This document shows, one piece after another, positions 1 through 9,100 of a stretch of DNA of 17,056 bases (position 1 is the first letter of the stretch; each line of letters begins with the position of its first letter). The DNA is taken from NCBI GenBank assembly GCA_900617975.1, contig UZAE01013230.1, positions 3,559-20,614 of the forward strand, written 5' to 3'. Under the pieces are notes generated by a model, which was given only the letters and a program-made list of their open reading frames with translations, had not been told where the DNA came from and did no database searches. A program made the position numbers and the translations under genes. This stretch comes from Rodentolepis nana (taxonomy: Eukaryota; Platyhelminthes; Cestoda; Cyclophyllidea; Hymenolepididae).

Positions 1-2076
1 CTCGAATGTGTATATCTACTTTACTTTAAGATCTACTTCCATTTATTTTACAACTTTAACTACAAAGATGTCTGTTGAGTACGAAGATTTAGGAGGGACC
101 ATTTCAAAATCTCTCCAATTTCAAGAAATTCAACTGATTCTGGATCTACAGAACAGAACCACAGCTCAGATCTCCAGCATCGTTGATCTGAGTCCAAACA
201 AACTATCCACTATCTACCTTTACACATTCTTCACAATTTGCGAAAAACTAAAGGTATGTTAGCAACAGTAAAGTAGCAGTCGCACAATGACTGATTGGGG
301 ATCCCAAACAGTAAATTGGAAATAAAGTGGAGGTTAGGAGCTCGGTGAAGATTTCTACACGAAGAAGTGGACATATTTAGTTCTTTGAATAAGATATGTG
401 AGCAAAACTGGCTTGGAACACAAGTTCTGTGAAAGATAAACCGAAACTATTGAAGAGGTGATGAAGTAGTCAAGGTCTCCAAAGTACCTCCAATGCAACT
501 CCCAAAGTCACTTTTGAAATTTGACAAAGTTAGGCTTGATTCCTTCCACCCCCACCTCCACTTCCGTCATCTTTCCCATTCACATGAAAGCAGTGAAGCG
601 TTGGACACGGAGAGCTACCTACAACAGAGATGACTTTGGCAAGACTAGAAATAGGACGGAAATGGAGATAAGAAGAGTGAGACTGGAGAAATTTGGCTTC
701 GCATGTAGGAACAGGCACATCTGTAAACGTGAAGGTTCAAGAGGAACTTTCACCCACAGTCAAACTATTCACCGACTGGCGATATGAAGGCCATTGAAAC
801 ACATAGGAAGTTGACGAAATGGGTTGTCCATAGCAAACTCATTTGTATTGAGTCTGTAGGATTTGTACAAAATGGAGACTGCTCACAAATGTCACCATAT
901 TATAGAACTTAGCGGACAGGAACCAGGTCGTATAACTACTAGTATATAACGGCTAACAGCAACCATAAAAGCAGTAAATAAAGACTTGTGTAGACAAAAG
1001 TGTATTGAATAAATAAGACATGATGAAGTTTAGAGAGGGCATGTGAGATGGAGGGGGAGGGCAGGAGAGAAAACGAGAGAGGTAACTGACAGACCCGTGT
1101 ACTCACGAGTGGAAATGGATAGGCAGTTTAGATGAATCACTTGACCATGGTCACGGTTATGGCTAGAAGTGCAAGTGCACTCTCAAATGAAACGAAACGT
1201 TTTTGATGAGAGGGAGATCGAGCATACTCGATCAGTTAAGGTAGGATCATAAAGACGAAACATCAATATATCTCATAAAGAACTTAACTGACGAGTGGAT
1301 TTTCGCAAACACATAGAAAGTCACCCACCATTACCGTTGATGACGTCTCCCTCACTCAACCACTACTAATCTCAATTAAATCTACTCTAGTATTCAGCCA
1401 CGAATTATGCTCGATATCTCCACATATAACTATTTGTCTCCCAAATTCTAACATGCAACCGCAGCCTCCACTGAGTGATAGACCACGAGTGCAGTATAAT
1501 CACAATTTTATTGAACGAGACTGCAATTCACATTATCTTGAGTCACTCCAAATCCACACCAGGGTTTACATCGTTTAATTAAGAATATGAACGGAGAATG
1601 TATTTTATATCTGGTTATAGTAGTTCTCCTAAGTTAAGAAATTGGGTAACTACATAATTACGACTTTTACTGGAATTCAGATCTTGTAGATTAGGAGTAC
1701 AGTGCACTTAAAACTACGGTTTGTTGGAGTAGTATGACAAGATAATATACCTCATATCTCACGTTTAGTGGGAAAACTTTGGATCACAAATAGGACTTTT
1801 CAAGCATTTAAATAAAATTCATCTCTTAGTCACGGTGTTAAATGAATGAAATCCTAAATATGACTTACAAACGCATACCTGTATTCGAGCAACGTAGGCC
1901 ACACCCATAAAAACTATAAATATTTTACTAATCTTTTAAATTCACATGCCCAAATTTGTTACAAATCATAAAAAGAGATGAGCAGCTGAAATTGTGAATC
2001 TGGCTATAAATAACAGAGCACCTTATTCAAATCAAGTTGAATAAATACAACTTAAAATAGAGATTGAGTGACATAC
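1..2076 (-). other. Probable intron 2 of the CDP-diacylglycerol synthase gene
   Basis: This starts with the consensus donor (gtatgt on the minus strand, 2076-2071) after exon 2 and runs off the left edge. I looked on the minus strand for the next expected block of the family (the QIKCFHEI-like segment and the PWFR..SWYF segment) and did not find it, so the intron is longer than 2 kb or the next exon is too diverged to see. Open frames here, such as plus-strand 8-262 and 521-787 and minus-strand 530-718, are short and have no recognisable domain. A perfect 7 bp inverted repeat sits at 1216-1233. I see no tRNA, rRNA or complete mobile element. Confidence 0.5.
1216..1233. repeat. Short perfect inverted repeat
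   Basis: GATCGAG, the loop CATA, then CTCGATC: a 7 bp perfect stem with a 4 base loop inside the presumed intron. No element ends or ribozyme core surround it, and it may be chance. Confidence 0.4.
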
Positions 2077-4158
2077 CAGAAGCACGAGTGCAAGGGGCCC
2101 GAGATAGATGAGAAAGAGAAATCCACCAATCATGATTATGGAAGCAAAGAGACGAACCACACAGTTTGTGAGGCGCGGTGAGAGTCCAGAAACACAGCTC
2201 TCAAGACAGGTCGGCACGTGGGAGGAACCCTCGAGCAATGTCACAGCCGCTTTTGGATCGAGTTCAAGGTCAGAGGAGAGTGGGGCCTCATCGGCAGAAG
2301 ACTGATCAGTTAGGGCTGATTTAGAAGCCAAAGAGGCTGTTTTAGTTGACTTGGAACTTTCTTCTCCTTCATCACCACGAACCTGAGGGGAACAGAAAAA
2401 TATACATTCAAAGGGTTTATCCAGAAGACTCTCATACAAGTAGTTTCGTTTTATGACACTTAGATATAAATACACGGCTAAATTTTTATTGGCTTGTCGT
2501 TTAAAGCAGAGGTTACTTTATGAAGAAAAATTTTCTAATATAGGCTTGGAGCGGTGGTAAGTTAATAACTGAATGGTTGGCAGCAATAACTGCTTGAATG
2601 ATGGACTTACCTATTCAATGAGGCGAAAATATCTGATTGGGCTTCTTAATACGTGTTTCCATTAAATATGGGAAGGGCGCGTTGATAGAAAACCAGTAAG
2701 GTGAAAAAAAAGTTATCCTAAACCTTCGAAGATTCCGAGATGAACTATCATCGCCATTCATCTACTTCTCGGTCTTTAAGTCACTTATCAAATTATCCCA
2801 CTAGTACCTACTTATTTAGCCACCTTTTGTCTTACTGGTTACGTGATTAAGCAATCTACACTACGGTTAATGGATTTGAAAGCGACGAAACAAATTTTAA
2901 CAATCAACTACACCTCTTAAGTGACAGTTTAATTAAAGTCATCATTTTGAGAACTGGACACGAGTTTAAAGCTTGTTGAAGGAAAGTTTATAATAGCGGT
3001 ATAGTACTGTTAGAGTTTCATTAATTCATCGATACTAATAAAGCATGTCGTAGATATTCGTTTTGCACGCAATCCAAATCCAAAGATCATTGAACAAATT
3101 GTTGGCTCACAAATCAAAGCTTCCTCACTTAAAGTTTAGTTGAGTGCAAGCCGATGAGTAACAACTTTACAGAAATGACACTAATTATATCATCAGTTCA
3201 CACAAAACAGTTTCAATAAAGAATAGCAGACCAGTATGAATAGAACAAGTGATGAAATTCAATTAAAAAATAGCCAAAAGATTAAGCACATCCTAAAAAT
3301 ATAAGATTTCCCTTAGTCATATGAAGAAATCGACTACCAGTGGGCCACAAATAGACAGCATTTCAGCTGTAAATAAGATGTGTATTTCTGTGAGAAGATT
3401 TGCATTTCTACAAAGAAGAAATTTCCTTTCACCAGAAAAAAAACCAATTGAGAAGATAAAGATGAAAAAACCATAACTAATCTTTCAAATGAGCTTCTGT
3501 TTAATGGTGATATAATCTACCAAAAGAGGTAGTTTAACTGGAAGGCGCAAAGGCAATTACAAAAATTTAAAGGACGGTTTAATCGAAATAGAATAACTGG
3601 TTAAATAACGATAAAAAAAGCACTAAATCTTACATTAGTTAATATTTATCAATATTTGAAGATGTAAAAGCTGCCCACCATAAAAATAAATAATGAATAC
3701 CGCCCAATGCCACATAAAATTCGGTACAAATATGCATTATCAAAACATATGTTGGAGAGACGATGCCATATGATTTTAGAAAAAAACATTCACAAAGATT
3801 TCAGATATAAAACACCGTCTCTAAGGTCCGATATAAGTAACGGAAGCAGTGTAAAAATGATACGGAGGATTAAGGATGTAGGGTAAAAGGAAAATTTTTG
3901 ATAATCTTTTAAGATGTGATGAAGAGCATAAACAAAGATGTTGAAAAAATAGAGGGTAATACTTCGAAGTAATGAATAAATAAAGCCATACATGCAGACA
4001 ATTTTATTAAAAAATAACAATCAATCTATTCATATATAGGCTATATGGATAATAACATGTCACAAAGATAAATTTCGCATACTAAATATCTTAATAAGAT
4101 AATAATTTAGACTTACCGAAGCTCGTCTGTGTGTTACTTCCGTATCCCTTTCATCCAT
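2077..4158 (-). CDS. CDS1: CDP-diacylglycerol synthase (phosphatidate cytidylyltransferase), 5' part only
   Basis: Predicted to convert phosphatidate and CTP to CDP-diacylglycerol at the ER membrane, feeding phosphatidylinositol and cardiolipin synthesis. Coding exons on the minus strand are 4158-4117 (14 codons, starting MDERDTEVTHRRAS) and 2382-2077 (102 codons). Exon 1 ends TCG before gtaagt; exon 2 follows a pyrimidine-rich tract ending cccctcag and stops before gtatgt. Both junctions are phase 0. Residues 15-70 are Ser/acidic-rich and probably cytosolic. Residues 78-91 (SGLSPR..N..VR) and the hydrophobic stretch 92-116 with FLIYLGP match, from memory, the SGLSSRWKNWW-R and IIY-GP region just before and in the first membrane helix of animal CDS1/CDS2. 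The catalytic C-terminal part, including the CDS signature, is not in the window. An in-frame upstream ATG at 4266 would add an unusual 36-residue leader, so I chose 4158. The family call rests on one short conserved block. Confidence 0.7.
2383..4116 (-). other. Intron 1 of the CDP-diacylglycerol synthase gene
   Basis: Bounded on the minus strand by gtaagt at 4116 and cccctcag at 2383. It separates a 14-codon first coding exon from the exon carrying the first membrane helix. The sequence is AT-rich, with many short A/T runs. The open frames in it (for example minus-strand 3790-4020) have low-complexity A/T composition and no domain I recognise. I see no transposon ends or RNA genes. Confidence 0.6.
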
Positions 4159-4387
4159 CTCGTTAGAAGTTCGAAAATGCGGCTTAAAGGGGTAGCCAAT
4201 TAATGTAGTTTTCAACCGTTCCCAATGAAGGCACAGATGAATTAAACAATGTAATAAAATATGCAAATTTAAAAGATGAGGTTAAATTATTTAATAATAT
4301 ATTGATTAAATACATTAATTCATTATCAATATTGTGAAAATATTGGAAAAATAGTTAATGCGGTTTTAAAATATATTCTGTGACAAG

Positions 4388-4459
4388 GGGGTGTGCGATA
4401 GACTTAGCTCCACGTGGTGCACCCTGGGCAACGTATACTCATGCAGCAAAAAAGTCTAT
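4388..4459 (+). ncRNA. HDV-like self-cleaving ribozyme fold, copy 1
   Basis: Predicted fold: P1 GGGGTGT (4388-4394) with GTGCACCCT-side bases 4419-4425, including the terminal G·U wobble expected at the cleavage site. P2 is ATAGACTT (4398-4405) with AAGTCTAT (4452-4459). P3 is 4406-4408 with 4416-4418 and has one G-G mismatch. L3 is TCCACGT (4409-4415). The strand after P1 reads GGGCAAC (4426-4432), as in HDV. P4 is GTAT/ATGC around ACTC (4433-4444). J4/2 is AGCAAAA (4445-4451), with the candidate catalytic C at 4447. The P3 mismatch and the A at the first J4/2 position may weaken activity. The predicted cleavage point, before 4388, coincides with the edge of the duplication. Confidence 0.75.
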
Positions 4460-4639
4460 AAACCGGCAATTGACTTCTGAGTTCAAGCTATCATGACCCC
4501 AATGTATGTCATATTCGACTACTTTCACAGTACTCACCTCACCTTTCATCTACCTTTGTGACTGTCTCTTTTACATCTTTAAAACACTCTTCTGTCCCCC
4601 CTCTCGACTTTTCGATTTGATGTTCCTCTCGCTCTGTGA

Positions 4640-4670
4640 AGCCTGATGAAGGCTAATGATAACTATCATT
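4640..4670 (+). repeat. 3'-end hairpins of retroelement copy 1
   Basis: Two adjacent perfect hairpins: AGCCT/AGGCT with loop GATGA (4640-4654), then AATGATA/TATCATT with loop AC (4655-4670). The first lies where copy 2 has AGCCC/GGGCT with a longer loop, so pairing is kept although the sequence changed. Hairpins near the 3' end of a LINE or SINE transcript are often what the reverse transcriptase recognises; that role is inferred here. Confidence 0.55.
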
Positions 4671-5823
4671 AAGTCTGTCATTTGATATAAATAAATGAAT
4701 ACTGTGTGACATGTGGCAATCATCATGTTCTAACATATTTTGTGTGAAAATACAAAAACGAATAACAAGCAATTTATACATGCCTTGAGTATAGGAAAAT
4801 AATCCAAACAGACTAAAACTCATTTTTTTCTCGAATTACTATATCGCTTATTACATATATTATTTACTTCCATTATCGCAAGTTTCTACTTAAAAGTAAA
4901 AGAACGCGTCGACTTTCACTTAATTAAGTTCTAATAATAAAATCTCACTGATACAATTCCCAATTGGTATCTAGACTAATTATCTGAATTGTACAAATTA
5001 TTCTACATATATACAGTTTTGTAAAGTGGTTAAAGATAGCAAGTAGTTTGGTCTCGATATTTATTAAACTTTTATTGTCACCCAAAGTGACACTAAAGTA
5101 ATACAATCCCAAATATTGAAATTACCATTTTATTAAAAAGTTCTTTAGCATAGGTATTGAGCAAGGAATTTACAGCTTACCATATTTGAAAAATGAAATA
5201 GTCAAATTTAAATTATAATAACTAGCAAAGTGTTAATTTCATTTTTCTTTGGTAATCAGTATCGAGTTTCATTTAATATGCTTTTTTCGATAAATTACCT
5301 AACATATGTAATAAGTACTCTTTGGAAGCTACTAAACGCAATAAGAAATTGATTGCAAATATGCGCACTAAAAAATTTAACACTTCAATGCTGTATTCTG
5401 TGAAGACATTCGAAAATATCTAACTACGGACTAGAAAAAAATTAGTCATTTAATGCACTTAACATTCACAAAATTTAGTTCGCCTAGAAATAGCGTAGAT
5501 AAACGGCCTTGCTAAAGACGCTAACATATTTTCGAATACTCGACATCAATGTGCTTTATTTAAATAAGTTAAAACTTGAGATTCATAAACCTAATGAAAA
5601 CAATGATCATACACACAAGCAATATTCATTCAAATAAATTACATGTTTGTTTATTAACAAAGGTTTATATAATCAAGATTTTGTTTAATTTTGTTGGAAA
5701 ATAAAAGCAGTTTACTTAAAATAATATTTAATTTAATAATGTCAATAAAATTGGACTATCTTTTACAAAATGAAACACTTGACTTTGTTAAATCTAATGA
5801 AATTTATCATGAATTCGCCTTAT

Positions 5824-5896
5824 CGTACGTGACGATCACTTTGGCGCGTTCTTCGTTATAGAGTATAATCTTTCATTTAGTGTTCCCAACGTTAAC
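5824..5896 (+). promoter_or_regulatory. Candidate proximal promoter and 5' UTR of phosphofructokinase
   Basis: CGTACGTGACG (5824-5834) holds an ACGTG core, the kind bound by bHLH or bHLH-PAS factors. GGCGCG follows at 5843-5848. A TATAA-like string lies at 5864-5868, only 29 bases before the start codon. The stretch tctttcatttag (5869-5880) also looks like a splice acceptor 16 bases before the ATG, so a 5' UTR intron or spliced-leader trans-splicing (common in flatworms) is possible. None of these sites can be confirmed by eye. Confidence 0.3.
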
Positions 5897-6104
5897 ATGT
5901 CTGAGATGAGTGCAATGCATGGTTAGTATGACACATTAAGTATAGCTTATATTAATTTTTTCTATTTTTCCAATTATTTTTTCTATTCCTATGTGTTTCT
6001 TTGGTAACAAATATTCGCATACTTTCTCTCTGTGCTTGATTTAGTTAACCTTTGCAACATATTTATATTATAGATTATCAATCGAAGGACGCGGCAGTAA
6101 AGCG
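5897..6104 (+). CDS. PFK: Phosphofructokinase N-terminal micro-exons 1 and 2
   Basis: Exon 1 (25 nt, 5897-5921) gives MSEMSAMH plus one base; exon 2 (31 nt, 6074-6104) gives [10 protein letters not shown] plus two bases. Donors are gttagt and gtattt; acceptors are ttatag and, for exon 3, ctcttag. Both junction codons (GAT, CGG) come out in frame with exon 3, which supports the model. The alternative is an internal start at the ATG at 6459 in exon 3 (Met31, MEGKYVAKG), still before the conserved kinase core at about residue 44. The extension resembles no domain I know. Confidence 0.6.
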
Positions 6105-9100
6105 GTATTTAATTTTTCTCTTTCTTTAATTTGGATTTCTTTCCATTTATATTTTTGGTCAATTTTTACTGTTATACCTTTTTGCAAGTTTATTCGAAAA
6201 TCATTTTAGTATGGAGCCAGACGGTTTTAATCGAAACTTGTAAGTCTAGTGATTGTCTGCGATCTTGTCTTAGCTGCGTGTGCAAATTTTGTGCTTCGCT
6301 CCTATCCAATTTTCGTCTAATTCACCTCTTTTCCGCTATTAAATGTCGTGATTTCGGTGTGATTTAGAAAATCTATGTGCGATTTCTCTGTGTTTATGTA
6401 TTTATAAATTTTTATCGCTCTTAGGTTTGACCGGCGTTCAACTGTTGCTTTCCCTGGTATGGAGGGAAAGTACGTTGCGAAGGGTCAGTTTTCTGGAAAA
6501 TCGATCGCTGTTCTGAGCAGTGGTGGTGATGCTCAGGGTATGAACGCGGCTATTCGTGCTGTTGTTCGTATGGGTATCTACTGTGGTTGCCGAGTGTACT
6601 TCGTGAAAGAGGGTTATCAAGGTTTGGTTGATGGTGGGAATAATATCAAGGAAGCATCTTGGGCTGATGTCTCTGGTATTTCTCAACTGGTAAGCTAGCA
6701 CTGAGTCTCCTATATTTCATTACATGTAATCCTTTTTGAAATTGAAATGTTATGTTTTCTTTCTTTAAAATGAGATTTTGATACATGGATTTAAAATGAC
6801 TATTTAGGTCTTTGGTATATTAGTGGTTTTTTGTTAGCATCTTGTCTACCTGAGGTCGAATTATTGAGAGCGACAATGGGATAGTAAACTTTAAAGCGAC
6901 CAACTGCAGAGCTGTTTAAGATTGATTTTCCTTTCAATGAACTTTTAATGTTTATTTTTTATTTTTCATTTAGCTGTTTGTCCGTTGCCTAGGAATATTC
7001 GTTTTATATTCACTGTAAAATTGTTAATGAGATAAAAAATAGTAACTTCTCATATTCGAAAGCATTAAATAAATTCGTTTTAAATCTTATTGTTGAAATT
7101 AGACAATGTTTAATATTTATATTTTTCAAATTCGTTATTGCAAAGTTAATGCAATCCTTATTTGTAGCTTCTTGTCGATGTAGAAAAAAACAGTCTAGTT
7201 TCAAAAACTGTAAATTGCTATGGGATTCTTTGGAGCCCATTTAAAAATTTGTATAATTTTATTCAGTCCTTATCTTTGCATTAAGGGTGGCACTGTGATT
7301 GGTTCTGCGCGTTGCAAAGACTTCCGCCATCGTTCCGGTCGTGAGAAGGCTGCGTTGAACATGGTGAAACACAACATCCACAATCTTGTAGTTATTGGCG
7401 GCGACGGTTCTCTCACTGGTGCTAATGAGTTCCGTGTGGAATGGTCCTCCCTTCTCAATTCGCTCGTTGAAACTGGTTCGTTTTAAATTTTACATCATGT
7501 TCTTAAATTTAGTCCCATTTAAAAGATAGTTTATACTGATATTCATATTCAGGTGCCATCACATCTGAGGAACGTACAAATCATGAGCACCTGAATATTG
7601 TTGGTATTGTGGGAAGCATCGACAATGATTTCTGTGGCACTGACATGACAATCGGCGCTGACTCCGCTCTTCATCGTGTCATCGAAGCCGCCGATGCGAT
7701 TGTTACTACCGCTCAATCACACCAACGTTGTTTCATTCTCGAGGTCATGGGTCGTAACTGTGGTTATCTCGCATTGCTCTCCGCTTTGGCATCTGAGGCC
7801 GATTGGGTCTTTATTCCTGAAGTCCCACCAGCTGAAAATTGGCCTGAGCTTTTATGCTCTAAGGTTTCCAGGGTATGTAAAAGAATTTCACTTAAATACA
7901 GATTTCCGAACCATCCATAAAGCTTTGTAAAGTCAGCTTTTGAATCCCACTTGTCGACTGGGATGAGTGAAATGATTGACCAAAAGATCCTAAGTACAAC
8001 TTATGACGTGCTTGAAATTAACCTTATCGAAGAATTAAGGAAATACACCAATCTGTTGTTATCGCTCATCCTTAGTATTGTTGAGGAAGGTTTCTAGCAT
8101 GGACTGTTGTAGAATAACAGCCTGACTTCCTCTTATAGAACCGTGAGCGGGGTCAACGTGTAAGCATTATTATGGTCGCCGAAGGAGCTCTTGATCGTGA
8201 GAGCAAACCAATTACTTGCGATATGGTGAAAAATTTGATTACCGAGAAGTTGGGTCTTGATACACGAGTGACAGTCCTGGGTCATGTCCAACGTGGTGGA
8301 CGTCCATCAGCCTTCGATCGAGTTCTCGGTATTCGTATGGGTGCTGAGGCTGTTTTGGCTCTCATGGATGCTGATAAGAAACCTGATTTGCCAGCTTGTG
8401 TTATTACCCTCGTTGGTAATCAGGCCGTTCGTCTACCTCTGATGCACTGTGTCGAAAAGGTTTGATTTTATATTATTGCTCTAAAGCTGAAAACTAGTTT
8501 ATTTTGCTATTTGTCTCGTTTGAAGTCAATATGCCTATGTGTTTCTACAAATGAGGCTACCAATTAATTATTCAAATGCGGTGAGTCCAAGCTCACTCAT
8601 TTACAATTGCCTGCTTTTGATTGAACTTAAGGGGGCAGTTCGTCAAGGGTGCTCAACTAGAATGATTTGATCCCAATTTTTAACAAATTTTAAAGATTGC
8701 AATAATCTAGTTGAGTACTCGACTGTACGTACTTAATTATGCCTAGTTAAAAGTAAAAGCTCATATTCTACTTATTCCTAATTTCGAAAAGGGATAATTA
8801 CTTTGACTATGAATATATATAGTGTCAAAAAATTAAAATGTATAGCTTACCTTATTCGAAATAATTAACTCCAACTACTATTTCTTTGTTATAGGAAGGC
8901 CATGTCTTGGTTTTATAACTTCACAGTTAATTCATAGAAAATGGCATAACATCTTCCACTCAGTTCATTCATCCATTTATTTACAAACCGTAGATAGAAA
9001 AAGAAAATTTCAAAAACAGAATTCTTCCGCAATGCTATGTTTGCTTTACTTGATCGTGAGAATTTTTGCTTGTTTAGAATTTGTGTAATTTTAAGCATTC

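Larger units (their letters stand above)
4379..4713 (+). mobile_element. Short non-autonomous retroelement, copy 1 (with flanking duplication)
   Basis: The element body is 4388-4704, about 317 bp, in plus orientation. It aligns by eye along its whole length with copy 2 at 11004-11386, read in reverse. Order of parts: an HDV-like ribozyme fold (4388-4459), a non-coding middle with no long open frame, a hairpin (AGCCT, GATGA, AGGCT at 4640-4654), a second palindrome (AATGATA/TATCATT at 4655-4670), and a tail TTTGATATAAATAAA from 4681. TGTGACAAG (4379-4387) and TGTGACATG (4705-4713) form a 9 bp duplication with one mismatch that abuts both ends. Ribozyme 5' end, A/T tail and duplication together point to target-primed reverse transcription by a LINE in trans. 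Mismatches in the folds suggest this is the older copy. Confidence 0.8.
4159..5896. promoter_or_regulatory. Divergent intergenic region between CDP-DAG synthase and phosphofructokinase
   Basis: About 1.7 kb separates the two start codons, which point away from each other. It must hold the 5' UTRs and core promoters of both genes unless upstream non-coding exons lie further off. The first part (4159-4387) is 5' flank of the minus-strand gene. Retroelement copy 1 occupies 4388-4704. The rest, to about 5820, is A/T-rich sequence in which I recognise nothing. The 60 bases before the phosphofructokinase start are less A/T-rich and hold several CG dinucleotides. The core elements are inferred from position only. 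Confidence 0.5.

Noticed and set aside
8..262. Plus-strand open frame of 84 codons ending near a good donor (AAAG before gtatgt)
   Set aside because: No recognisable domain, no convincing acceptor, and it lies inside the presumed intron of a minus-strand gene.
1286..1315. CTGACGAG resembling a hammerhead core on the plus strand
   Set aside because: No stem II partner follows and there is no GAAA; no flanking stem I or III pairing was found.
4641..4663. CTGATGA resembling a hammerhead ribozyme core
   Set aside because: There is no GAAA strand or cleavage triplet in the right place, and copy 2 lacks CTGATGA at the same position. The string is explained by the AGCCT/AGGCT hairpin loop.
4379..4713. 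Reading the repeated element as an LTR-type miniature retrotransposon
   Set aside because: There are no terminal direct repeats with TG/CA ends or primer-binding site. The variable-length duplications and A/T tail fit target-primed reverse transcription instead.
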